In this document: positions 36,585 to 47,529 of the stretch, in pieces
How positions within the stretch are numbered: the first letter of the stretch is position 1
Layout of the letters: every line of letters starts with the position of its first letter
NCBI GenBank assembly: GCA_025094145.1
Contig: JALLLS010000110.1
Location: forward strand, 1-64,000
DNA: 64,000 nucleotides
Source of the DNA: Spinellus fusiger
Taxonomy: Eukaryota > Mucoromycota > Mucoromycetes > Mucorales > Phycomycetaceae
Direction: 5' to 3'
The notes under the pieces: generated by a model
Told to the model about the DNA's origin: nothing
The model's database searches: none
What the model saw: only the letters and a program-made list of their open reading frames with translations
Program-made: the position numbers and the translations under genes

Positions 36585-36883
36585 TACTTTAAAAGTTTCA
36601 CAATAAACTACCAATAGACAAAAGATGATTGTGCCAAGAATAAGTCAAAAAGTCACTAAAAAACAATGAATCTCAGTTGGTGGTCGGTAGTTGAACGGAA
36701 GAACCCTTATAAGTGATCCAATAAGACAATTATGTTGTAAAATTCAACAAATAAACCTTAGGTAGGGTCTGTGTTCTGGCTGTCATCCTGAGAGGTAATA
36801 CTTTAGGCTATGCTAGAACCTACAAATGTTTACAAAAAGTTTTTTTTTTAAAATAAAAATAAAAAAAAGTCCATGTTAATCTT

Positions 36884-36915
36884 TTTTCTCCCTTTTTTCT
36901 CCCTTTTTTCTCCCA
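36884..36915. repeat. Short tandem repeat of TTTTTTCTCCC
   Basis: Three tandem copies of an 11-mer TTTTTTCTCCC, in the stretch between repeat copy B and the Fanzor-like relic of copy C. Confidence 0.9.
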
Positions 36916-37263
36916 CTCCCTCAGACTCCTCGGGTTTTATTTGGAAGAATGTTACTAAAGATATATCTGCTTCATAGTCGGCGATTTTGTTGTAATATAA
37001 TTCTTCTCCACCTTATAGTCATGCAATAGTATGCTATGGAGTAGAGTGATAACTGACTATTTCAATTAGAAATCTGATAAATAAATATATCATTGTACTT
37101 ATGAGTATCATTGTAATAAAATGGTTTTGCTAAATCGAAAGACTGTAGTTAACAGATGCTATCTTATCAGTCTTGGATTTGTATGAAGAAAAATCCAATC
37201 TCACTCTATAAAGTATTCCGAAAGGCAGTAAGACAGACCATCTGGTATCAAAAAAGACTTATA

Positions 37264-37304
37264 TGTATCTTAGTTTAGTGTAGCGATAACTATACCGGAT
37301 TCTT
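37264..37304 (-). ncRNA. Candidate omega-RNA scaffold block, copy C
   Basis: This 41-nt block is the same as 40341-40381 except for one C/T change, while the neighbouring sequence has diverged. It lies just past the stop (37366) of the Fanzor-like relic. It holds a 6-bp stem with a 6-nt loop, GTGTAGCGATAACTATAC on the plus strand, where the single difference only turns a G-C pair into a G-T wobble. Position and conservation fit the guide-RNA region of TnpB/Fanzor genes, but no transcript evidence exists here. Confidence 0.35.
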
Positions 37305-37365
37305 ATATATAAATATATTGGTGGATCGGCTACTACTAGCCAACTGTTTGTCTAATTGTTGTTGA

Positions 37366-37814
37366 TTAATAAAGATCAAAGGCTTCTTTCATTTCATCAG
37401 GCTTCAAGTTCTTACAGAGTCTCCTGAACTTTCTCGACTTGGTTTCAATAGCACTACGATTGTAAGTGTGTCGGTATGTTCTTTTGTTTTTTACAATGCT
37501 ATCTTCATGAATGCAATAAAGTAAATCACAAAGATCATGTTCAATCAACACACACTTGCCGATACTAGATACCAATTCTTCTTTTTCAATCTATGAGTGT
37601 TCAATATACGCGTATCTATTGTCATATAAGATGGTATACATGTTCTTCTCAATGGAAAACAGTTGAAACGCTTATCTTGAAGAACTTCACACATGCTTGA
37701 TAGCTTATAATAAGCCTTCAAATGCTTTGGGGTGGTTGCTTTACAGTCATAATAAATAGAGTATTTGGAAAATCGATAGTTTATGTGATAAGAACTAAAG
37801 ATATCATGAATCAT
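37366..37814 (-). pseudogene. Fanzor-like (TnpB-related) nuclease relic, copy C
   Basis: Two overlapping minus frames form one broken protein. The right frame (37545-37814) has YDCKATTPKHLKAYYKLSSM, RFNCFPLRRTCIPSYMTIDT and RILNTHRLKKKN. After a frameshift near 37560 the second frame has KCVLIEHDLCDLLYCIHED and NRSAIETKSRKFRRLCKNL. I read VLIEHDLCDLLY as a decayed form of the RuvC-I motif (VLIDPG.RDLLY), with the catalytic Asp changed to Glu. The zinc-ribbon and RuvC-III segments are missing. Fanzor proteins are RNA-guided DNA nucleases carried by eukaryotic transposons. Family assignment is by motif pattern and by similarity of context to copy D. The relic lies in repeat copy C. Confidence 0.6.
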
Positions 37815-37959
37815 ATCAATATTATAGGAAAAGTAGAATTCTTTTGGTGGATAGTGCAGATGAAGATCTCTTCTTTCTTGAATCTGATGGTAGAGAAAGA
37901 TATAATAAACAATATTTCAATTGAGATTAGAAGGCGATTGAGTTGTTTGACTTGTGAAT

Positions 37960-38690
37960 TTTGACTCGATTAATTATTGGAAAGTGGTGGCCAAAGTGTA
38001 TATCTCACCAGAATGATAATATTTGTTATTCTTTGGTCTTATTCTTTTGTTATTTTTCATAGAAACTATTCACTTGATACTTAACTACTTGTCAAGATGA
38101 GCATAAATAAGCAAGGTAATGTGCCATTATCAACAAAGAGAAACAATAGAAGGAAGTAATAGACACTACCAAAGGCTATTCTTAAGGTAAAAAAGGTAAG
38201 CAGTGTCATCATCTGGGCTTGAGTTTATTCTAATATACAAGACACTCATTGTATTATTATTAGACAAGTAAAGACTCCTTTCAAGTCAGTCCCAGGTGGT
38301 CTTCTTCTTTCTTCTATACTGTCAATAGTGTCTAGGGTATACTCCCAAGCATAGTTATCTATCTCACAGTGATAAAGCACAAGGATTTTAGGGTATTGAT
38401 TCTATTGCTATGAGGAATACTCCTAGAACAGCAGTAGCTATAGTATTATTATATTATTGACTATAGTATTATAATAAGAAAGCTTATTCATCAACAATTT
38501 TATTCATAACTACTCTATCTTATTGATAATACAATTTGACATTGAGGTATTCTACAAAAGAAAAGAATAAATTAGATACTTGCAAACCTTTAATTTTAGA
38601 CACATTTCCATAAAAGGGCAGAATGGGATGGACGTAAAGAGAAGGTTGTGTCGCTGCTTCAAATCCAGAAATATCTCTTAGCGTTTAGTA
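37960..38690. mobile_element. TIR repeat family, right part of copy C
   Basis: The segment from TATATCTCACCAGAATGATA onward matches, in order, the reverse complement of copies A and B and the right parts of D and F. The terminal repeat at about 38640-38687 (GACGTAAAGAGAAGG...CGCTGCTTCAA) is badly worn. The left terminus of copy C, left of the Fanzor-like relic, was not found. Confidence 0.7.
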
Positions 38691-40112
38691 AAAGTATGAG
38701 ATGCTTTAATATTCTTCCCAGCGGGATATTAAATATAAGGAAGTTTAAGAATATTTTGAACACAGTAAAAGAAATATGAATCTTTACAAAAACTGCTGAG
38801 TGGACAAATAAAAAGAAAAGGTGAGTTACGCCCAGTATAAACCCTTTTGTACCCCGTCTGTTTACCTTACGATAACTATTGTCAAGGATGACTTCATTCA
38901 TTAAGTTGAAAATAAATCCTTCAGTACCATATTCTGTTTTTATTACACTCAGTTGAATAAAGCATTTACTCCCAAACAGTCTAATTGTTCTTTGAGAGAG
39001 GGGAAAATCAGAGGTCGTACTTGTGAAAGAAAAAGTCTCCAAACCAACCCGTTTGTTCGGTTCGGACTAGACATATATCATGTGGAGGTGAAACGAATAG
39101 TCTTCAAGAACGATACACAAGCAGTGAATATTTTAAGAAGTCTCTTTATGATAGTTATTTTAAAAAGAAAGATGTTAGCATTGCTCAAGTATGGAGAGTA
39201 GGAATATTGATCTATAGAGTTTGGAGTTGAGGCTTAGCGTTTACTTTAATCATTATAACACTATTTGTCTGCTGATTTTTTTGTATTCTTCTGGAGTAAA
39301 ATATATTTCGATGAACAGAAGTATGTTATTGTGTGGATATACTTTTCCTTTAGCAGTGTGTACTCTTTCCTATTGAAAAATAAAATATCAATTAGTATTA
39401 TATTGGCGCTAACCACTGAGTCAATCTCAAACCCAGAATTCTTCTGTCTCCTCAATTGACACGAGTACTACCTCAAGATACTATTATTTAATCTGTATTA
39501 CATTTCATCTAACATAAAATTGTTCGGAAAAAAATCTCGATTAGGTTACTCAGCTCTAGTTGAGTGTCATTAAAAAAAGACCAGGTGATATTGCTCTTTT
39601 TTACCTGTCTTTTTTTCGTGACATAATCCATCCTCAAAAACATATTTCCAAAACATATTTCCAAAACATATTTCCAAAACATATTTCCAAAAAAAAAAGG
39701 TCAATCATTTCAATATTTAATATGCCACTCATATCATTATTAAAGAATAATGGTATTTCATCCATTATATATATTTATAAAATATATAGTATACAAGTTG
39801 TCTAAATTGGACTATATGACTTGACAAGGAAAAGTCTTACACGATGAAATATCTCAGTGTTTAATTAATATTGCATAACATTTATAATTTCTTTTTTAAT
39901 TTTTCTGGTCGCTTTTTACAAGCAAGGACTACCATTGCTTATAATGGTTTGTCTTTTTAAATCTCATACAGATTTTCAGTCTACCTTCCAGATATCTTCA
40001 ACCTTTCAAACTTTGGTAAATAGAATTGGCGTTTGAGCTGGTAAGATGACAAATTTAATCTAAATCAAGTGACATTACCATGTCATTATTATGGGCAAAC
40101 ATATTCTATAAC
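38691..40112. other. AT-rich stretch, no supportable gene
   Basis: Contains several short frames without domain logic (for example 38659-39042 minus) and the 13-bp tandem repeat at 39642-39692. Confidence 0.45.
39642..39692. repeat. Tandem repeat, four copies of CATATTTCCAAAA
   Basis: Four consecutive perfect 13-bp units CATATTTCCAAAA, ending in a short A run. Confidence 0.95.
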
Positions 40113-40340
40113 TACACACCTAAAGATTTTTGGGATATAAAAGTAAATATATAGACAATGAAATCATACTATGTTATGATTGGCTAATGTATTTTAAAAA
40201 GGGTGTTTCGATGTTTAAATAAACTGTTTCAAACTCTGTCTGCCTATCCTAGCAATAGCTACACTATCTTCATAAAGTATTGGTGCATCTTTGGGGAAAT
40301 TATAGTATAGAAATGTAGTATGGTTCAAAAGAGACTTACG

Positions 40341-40381
40341 TGTATCTTAGTTTAGTGTAGCGATAACTACACCGGATTCTT
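40341..40381 (-). ncRNA. Candidate omega-RNA scaffold block, copy D
   Basis: Partner of the block at 37264-37304. It overlaps the last codons and stop (40347) of the Fanzor-like frame and extends past it. On the minus strand GTGTAGTTATCGCTACAC forms a perfect 6-bp stem. A second potential stem, TGGTAG...CTACCA around CCGAC, lies just upstream (about 40395-40412). Guide RNAs of TnpB and Fanzor are known to overlap the 3' end of the nuclease ORF; function here is inferred. Confidence 0.35.
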
Positions 40382-41613
40382 TTTTTGATGTTTTGGTAGG
40401 TCGGCTACCACTAGCTAATGGTGACACTTCTTTTGGTACCAACAGACTGTACTGTCTTGGATTTACAAAAGCGTTTGGGTCGTTTGCCTTCCTCTCGTAG
40501 TCCAAAAAAAAAAGAATATGACGAAAGTTCAATGTTGCTGCCATGTCCCGATTCCAAAAGCATTGAGAAATCATCTAATCAGAAACTCCAGCAGTTTTGG
40601 TCATGATCTTCAAACATTGTTGGTTTCTGCACCTAAATAAAATAATAATAATAGACTTATTGGCCTTTTTGACTTTTATATAAAGTAAAGAATATTTTTA
40701 CCTTAAAAGACCATGACATGTCACTGAGGGGTTCTTCTCTCTTCTGAAGGGTCTTAGTTTTTTCACTTTCTTGAATTTCTCAAGCTCACCATTTTCACAG
40801 GCAGGACAAAAACTGGATGTTTTGAACTCATCAAAAAGGACCACCTTGAACCCTTCTATCTTCATGCATCAACAACAGCCCCTTCATACTATGTCTTTGT
40901 CTAAATGATTGATAATAAGTCTTTGGAAAATGGATAGTTCATGGGATAAGAGCTAAAGATATCATAAATCATCAATATCATGAGAAGAGAGGAATTCTTT
41001 TGGTAGTGTCGATTTTTTCAGATAAAATGGCTGTTTTGACTTTACTGAATTGTTCAGTAATGTCCTTTACTGAAGCTGATACTTCCATCTCTGTGCTGCT
41101 CTTTTTCTTTATTTCATCTTTCACTGTCTTTATTCGTTCATTCTTTTTCAAAAGTATGTTTAAGAACATGCGCAGCTTGTTTCCAAAGTGTAATGAGATA
41201 CCATTGAGGTACGTTGTATTTATTTTCCTTGCTTCCTACATAACTATTTGGTAGGCATACTTTAAAATGACTGGCTCATATAAACTGTGTTGAGAGTACA
41301 TGTCTCGATGACTGTTGATAAGTTCTCGACTGGTTCTTGATTTTGAAGAATTTGCTTGTTTATTTGGCTTGAACCTCTGAAGAAGCGACAAAAAGACCTC
41401 ACTGTAAAAATTAACATTGGCAAAATCCTCCAGAGCAAAGGCAGGGTTGTTTTCCAATTCTTGAATGAATATATACTTTAGAAAAGCGAATTTATGCGTT
41501 ACAAGAATATGAATAGTAGATACAAGTGTCTTGAGCGGCGAGAGATATTGTGGCTTCCATCCGATACCAGTGATTGAGCTTTTCACTGCTATCATCTTCA
41601 GAGCATGTTCCAT
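40347..41613 (-). pseudogene. Fanzor-like (TnpB-related) nuclease relic, copy D
   Basis: The N-terminal frame starts at ATG 41613 (MEHALKMIAVKSSITGIGWK) and runs to 40978 with a single in-frame TAG at 41236, through segments such as FLKYIFIQELENNPAFALED. After a break, pieces of the C-terminus follow: FKVVLFDEFKTSSFCPACEN (about 40800-40860), the start of the zinc ribbon; an apparent intron (about 40640-40697); then CFWNRDMAATLNFRHILFFL (about 40510-40570), which matches the RuvC-III pattern RDxNAAxN. The RuvC-I and RuvC-II middle is deleted. The product would have been an RNA-guided DNA nuclease acting in the nucleus. Deletion, stops and frameshifts make it non-functional. C and D retain different parts of the same protein. 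Confidence 0.68.
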
Positions 41614-41797
41614 GATGAAAATAAAATAAAGACGAGTTCACTTTTTTTTCTTTTTATAATATTTCTGTTTTATAATAGGTTTCCATATTCCATTCATTCA
41701 ATCCGTGATATGAAAACCAAGAAGTTGTGTTAAAGCATAAAGCTTGTATATTTATCAATGGAAAGTGTGAATTCCACGGGTTTTCTATACACATATA

Positions 41798-42481
41798 CAG
41801 TCCCATACAATGAGTGAGTGGACAGAAATTCTTTTTTTATTTTATTTTTATTTTTCAAAATAAAAATAAAGGCATATCTATCAATCAAAGATATTCATAA
41901 TAAAAGGCTTATGGAATAACACAATATTTGGAAAAGTTGTTTATTAAATGATTGTCTACATTCTTATTATAAGAATATTGCTCAGTGCTTTGTAACAGAG
42001 TCTTTATCTTTAATTACTCTAGTCTCTTTATCATTGCCTACAACTGTAAAATAGGATTCGTCAGACCAAATGACTTTGTTTTTACATCATTCATATTTCT
42101 CAAATGATATACAATGATTTGTATAGGGTTTATGAAAATAGACAAAATGATTGCCAGTTTTGAAGTAGATGACACCTTTTCAAGTCTTCCTGTATGCATT
42201 TTGAGTTGAATTGTGTCTTTGTTTTTATACAATAAGACGATCTTGCCCATTGTGCTCTTTGGGATGTCAACATCCTCAGCAATATCTTGATAAGTAGCAT
42301 ATCTTTTTCATTGTCCTATGGTCTGACCTCTAATAAACATGTCATGCTCTCTTCTTTTGATATGACTATCTTCACGTTCTTAACTAAGAGTTGGCTGATT
42401 TTCATTGCTTGAAGTCATTGCTTGAATAAGCTGTAAAATAAAAAGTTGATTTACTGTCCACTCATTTATTGCATAGGACTG
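41798..42481 (-). mobile_element. Short Tc1 element nested in copy D
   Basis: A 684-bp element with inverted ends CAGTCCCATACAATGAGTGA (left) and, read inward, CAGTCCTATGCAATAAATGA (right), flanked by TA at 41796-41797 and 42482-42483. Removing it restores ACATATACCTCACCAGAATA, which matches the uninterrupted sites in copies C (37990s) and F (61517 on). It contains a transposase N-terminal relic on the minus strand and an AT-rich hairpin near 41833-41875, and has lost the catalytic part. Confidence 0.92.
42030..42436 (-). pseudogene. Tc1 transposase N-terminal relic
   Basis: Reads MTSSNENQPTLS, then after stops IAEDVDIPKSTMGKIVLLYK and LEKVSSTSKLAIILSIFINP. It is homologous along its whole length to the transposase relic at 55297-56413, which shares PKSTVGRIIQLYKNEGIT and EKVSPTSKLVIVLSI. 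Only the helix-turn-helix DNA-binding domain is left. Confidence 0.85.
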
Positions 42482-42885
42482 TATACCTCACCAGAATAAG
42501 AATATTTTTTATTCTTTGGTCTTGTTATTATCTTGTTATTTCTTACACTGCACATACAACTTGATACTTAAGCACTTATTGAGCTGAGCATAGCTATCTA
42601 TCTCCCACAGATAAATCACAAGGTCTTTGGGGTGTGGATTCTATTGCTATGAAGAAATGTACTTGGGCATTAGCTATACTATTACAATAAACAATTTTAT
42701 TCATAAACAATATATTCTATTGATAATATAATTTGATATTGAGGTATACTACGAAAGGAAATAATAATTTGGATACCTGCAAACCTTTTGATTTTAAATA
42801 CAGTTCCATAAAAGATACGCTTTTCTTTTACGTAAAAGGAAAGAGATATCACCGCTTAAAGGTGAGAAAGTCTTCGGGTGTGTAG

Positions 42886-45800
42886 TAAATATTAAGACCC
42901 TTAGTATCAGCTCAGTTTCTTATGTAATTTTTTTTTTCATTTATAGTTTTTGGTTGCTTGTGTACTGTACTGAAGTAGATTTGTATTGTAATATCAGTCT
43001 CACACTGATTTCAATTCAGACAAAGCCATTGCTGTCGATATCGATTTTTTGTTTGAGGACTTGAGAATTGCCTTTTGAAGTGTTCAGTGTTCAGCTATTT
43101 AGAAAGAAAAAAAACGTTTAAGTTTAAAAACTGAAACTTAGTTTTTATAAAGGTTGGTATTTTGCATAGTAACTTTACTGGATTACCTTGTATTTATTCA
43201 CGTTGCTATGCTACCAGAATGTATTGACACAAAATTCCCAAAACTGTGTATAATCACCTAGCAAATATTATAACAGATACAAAAATTAAGAAATGGGCTT
43301 GAGCACTAGTGAGACATTTGTATAGTATAGCACTATATTCATATGTTACTCTTTGTATAAGTTATAATAATAGAATTTATATATCACCAAGGTCGATAAG
43401 TGGCATGTCTTTAGCACGTTTATAGTCTATTAAGGTACCTAATTCACATTGGTATAGACACATATAGAGAAGACGTACAAGAACAAATCAGATGGGTTAA
43501 GGAACTAGCTCAGAAGTGATCTTTAGACTTTATGACAAGAAATGTGTGAACGTTTCACACACGGATAGTGATATTCATCTTATAACATTCAATTTTCATA
43601 CACTACTTTGACAAACAGATATATGATTTCCCATTTTCACTATCCAAGTTATACTCGTCAAGTTGTTTGTGAGTAACTCTTCTTGAAAAACAAACAAAAA
43701 CAAAATAAAGAGTAGATACCCATGTTAATCCAGAATGGAAAAATACCACCACCTGTACACAACTAAAACTTTATTACAATCCCAGTAATTCACGACTATT
43801 GTACTGTGTATAGCACTAATGCCGCTCCTCCTAATGTGTGGCTGTTAAGGGATGATATTAATAAATCGTCCTGCTTAAAAAATAACAACAGCACTGACTT
43901 TTTTAAGCTTACATCCCATTAGACTCTATTGTTGCTGTTTATATATAGGAATCGTGATCAATGATATATCAATATATTGTGAAGATCACCTATGAATAAA
44001 ATTCACAGTATAATGACAAGGGATGCTGCTATGTTTATCGTTAAACATTATATGGAATCTAGGGTTTTCAGGTTGCACCAAAGTATTATTACCCCAAAAT
44101 CTAACCGAGATAATCATAATCTTTCCTCAGCTCGGCTTTTATGTTGTTGTTTTCTCTTCACCGAGAAATTTAATTTAATAAATAAAAATAGAGTAGAAAA
44201 AATATAAAATTTTAAACATTCGATTGAAGATGATGCAATTGAAGATGATGCCAGCTAGAGAGGATGAATGGTTTCTACCTATATTAAATTGAAGATGCTG
44301 ATAAAAACTGTCTTTAAGATATATCTAATTCTTTGTTCTTCCAAATTAGTAAGATTACCATTATTTCTGGAAGTAACTCAAAACTACAAAACCAGTTTAA
44401 CAACCATAGAAAAGGCTGGAAGTTTATCTGTGTATAATCTACAAGAGATATTTTTAAATGTATGATCAACAATATTATATCTATAAGCATTAGACTAAAG
44501 AAAAAGGAAAGACAGAATATCAGTGTCAGAATCAATCAATTACTGTTTAAAACCTGATGTGAGAATTAGGTTATCCAGTTTTTCCCTTTTCCCAGTTCTT
44601 TTCTCTATATTTTACAGTAGATTGAGTAAGCACACTCGTGAACCCAGTTATTCCACAACTGTATATCCGCCAAGATGTTAAAGGCACTATATTTTCCTTT
44701 CTTCTTAATATCAACTGAAAGCCTGAACCGCTCTGAATTTTTTTGCTTGTCTCCATACTTTAAACAATATAAATCCAATTAATTATTATATAAGTTTCTT
44801 ATTACATGCAGCTCAATATTTTCAACCCCGGACTAAGGATTCTAGCAATGTTCAATCTCTATTCATTGCCATATAATCTTTATGGTAAACAAAAAAGTTC
44901 AACATAGTAAATCTCATGCATTCTCTTTATGGAGATCTAGTGCTCAAATTCTAAAGCATCAGTATTCAATTGGGTTTATAAATATACTTCTATATAAACT
45001 TGGAGAGGTGTGTCAAAGACATACTTCATAAGATCAAGTGTAACAATTTTCAAAATTATTGACATCCAAAAATGGATGACCCTTCACGTTCTGGTGGCTA
45101 TTCTTACCCACATTCTTAAATAATATGATTTTCAGTTGCTTTAATTATCTCAGATTATTTTCTCCAGATTTATCGGACAATTAACATTATGAGAAAAAAC
45201 TTGTTGAACGGTAAATAAACTGAGACTGATACTCATAATGTTGTAGGAATATTTTATAGGTGAGATATTAAGAGCCTGTACACCATCAAGCGGCACAAAT
45301 GCTAAGTAGTTTTCTAATGCCTTGTGAAAGAGGTATCTCAAGCAATTTATTTACAGATCCAATTTAAAAACGAATTTATTGGATTTGAAACATTACCAAT
45401 AGTTTTCATGTACTAAGCTTATTAACAGTGAAGAAAACAACAGTCAGCCTTATGTCTTTCTTGCTCATGCAAAGTATTATCAAAAACCTAATGAAAGATC
45501 AACGCCTATGCTAAGGGCTATATAAAAATACACACACACACATATTTACAGAATTACTTAAACAATAATATTGCCCACACTGGTTCTACTCAAAGATAGG
45601 ATACCATAGCTCTAGAGAAAGATAATACTTTTACTCTTGATATCTGAAAAATATAAGACAGAAACAGATTTAGAAAGTGAGCTGAAATTGATATTTTTAT
45701 CAAATGATCAAGGTTAAATTTATTGGTACAGACTCTATACTTTTACTATTATTATCAATTCAAATAAGGAGCCACTAGTCTTATCAATAAAGAGGAAGTC

Positions 45801-47201
45801 ATTCGTACTAAAGTAAATGTTGTTATTTGCTTGTTTACGCCTCAAAATTCGCCTCGGACAACATGCTATTATTGGCCTACAAGTAAACAAGTATGCATAT
45901 AAAAAAATGAGTAGTATACTGTGTATTATTTATGTGACTTTTTCTTCTTCACGAGTAAATATATATCAATTGATATCCATAGTGTTATTATCAAGAGAGT
46001 GATACATTGACAATCTCTAATTTTAAACCTTATACATTATACATTATACACAGTACAACACCAGTCCAGAGTAGCAATAAAAAGATAGCATTGATTTTGA
46101 GTCATTTGTAGTTTTGAGTAATTAGGATCTTAATTAAGCACAAAGGTCTCTGTTAGGAGGGCTATTGACACAATGGGTACACAAGGAAGACCAATTTGGG
46201 GGATGTTATGGGAGGCTTGGTAGGTCAGAGACTTGATTTGAGCAGAAAAAGGCGGTCAACGACAACGACCAACAAGAAATACAGAGAATGGGTATCGACT
46301 AGATACTGGAACAAAACCAGATAAGAACAAAGGAACAGAATAATAGCAGCTGTGGTGAGAGAAGGTGAACTGTCAGGTCTGTACGATATCTTAGATAGCC
46401 TGGCTATGGTGAACAGCACACAACAAGATAATAAATTTCTTGTTTATATATAAATTTCTTTAGTCTCTATTGTACCTCTGGTCTTCTATACCCTACCTCT
46501 CCTATTGTTGATGAACCAGAACAGTGACTGTAGGGTGTCAGGGATGCCTGACTTCTCCTACATATTGAATTACGGAAAATAGGTTCTTAAAATCTTAAAA
46601 TCCCGTGACTGAATTGAAGTAAATTGTGTAGCTGCCACTAGCATTTTTTTCTGACTAATCTTAATGAGCTAGCAAATATATTCTACTCACATTTCTCGAT
46701 GTATCGTCTTTCAATAGCAAAAATGAAGATGAATAAATAATTTAAACACTGCTTTAGCCTTTTTCTGTTGTGTTTTGCTGCAGCTATTTAATTTTTCACT
46801 TGTACATGTGCATGCCTGTATGTATAACCTCTTTCCACTGAATCATCCACAATTTAACCTAATTCTAATACATATCTGGTATATTACATTCAGGTCATGG
46901 AGAATACTGATCTATAGCAATGTATAAATCCAAACCTATTGTGTTTTTTTTTATTATATAATTTCCTTTAATAAGGCTCATTATCTAAAGGCTTTTCAAT
47001 AAAGAATAAGTTTTTATCTTTAAATTATAAAGCCAACATCCTCTATTAAACTGTAAGATGAGATAATGACATCATTAAATATATAAAGATATATTTATTA
47101 GAATTAAAACCTTCGCAAAAAGTTCATACAAAAGATAAAACAAAAGTTCTATTTACAAGCAATAAATAACTATTTACAAGTTGTGAAAATCATTAGAGCC
47201 C
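42886..47201. other. Long AT-rich, gene-poor stretch
   Basis: No gene, RNA gene or clear element is supported. Frames at 43992-44207, 44571-44756, 45150-45341 and 46225-46419 are short, mostly AT-driven and lack recognisable domains. A short CA run lies at about 45530-45543. Confidence 0.45.
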
Positions 47202-47423
47202 TTAAAAGGTTGACTTGCAATGTTCAGAAAGACTAGGTGTATGATCTTGAGTAGTCTCTCTTTCAAACTGGGCTTTAGTGTGATTTATCAGTTGACGGGA
47301 GTATTCAGCAAGAGCCAAAGAAAGAAAGTCATCTCTTGATATCTTTGAGCTATCAATTCTGATGGAAGAAGGCTTAGGTGTGCTGATGCATGATTTTGTT
47401 TGACAGGCGTTCATGGAAGGCAT
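47202..47423 (-). CDS. Possible small hypothetical protein
   Basis: From ATG at 47421-47423 to a stop at 47202, 73 residues (begins MPSMNACQTKSCISTPKPSS). It is hydrophilic, with an amphipathic middle (DFLSLALAEYSRQLINHTKA), no signal peptide and no membrane segment. It stands out from the AT-rich surroundings by balanced codon use. A TATAAATA lies on the same strand at about 47519-47526, near 100 bases upstream, similar in distance to the box before the secreted-protein gene. I do not recognise the family. It may be a real small gene or a remnant; without homologues the call stays weak. Confidence 0.4.
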   Translation of the reverse strand: MPSMNACQTKSCISTPKPSSIRIDSSKISRDDFLSLALAEYSRQLINHTKAQFERETTQDHTPSLSEHCKSTF

Positions 47424-47529
47424 AGTGTTATGATTTGAATGCTTTGTATGGCAGTAGTGCAGCGAGAAAATGTTGTGGAGCAATGGAATTTCTGTATAAT
47501 TGTGTTCAGCTATCTACTTGTATTTATAC

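Larger units (their letters stand above)
40115..42883. mobile_element. TIR repeat family, copy D, carrying a Fanzor-like relic
   Basis: A 2769-bp element flanked by TA (40113-40114, 42884-42885). The left end CACACCTAAAGATTTTTGGG continues into ATATAAAAG. The right end, read inward, is CACACCCGAAGACTTTCTCA and continues into CCTTTAAGCGGTGATATC. Inside, from right to left: the common right part, a nested Tc1 element (41798-42481), the Fanzor-like relic (40347-41613) and the common left end with GATTGGCTAATGT as in copies A and F. It is the clearest example of this family hosting the nuclease gene. Confidence 0.9.

Noticed and set aside
38659..39042. 127-codon minus frame
   Set aside because: Overlaps the worn end of repeat copy C and is rich in Ile, Phe and Leu from AT bias; no recognised motif.
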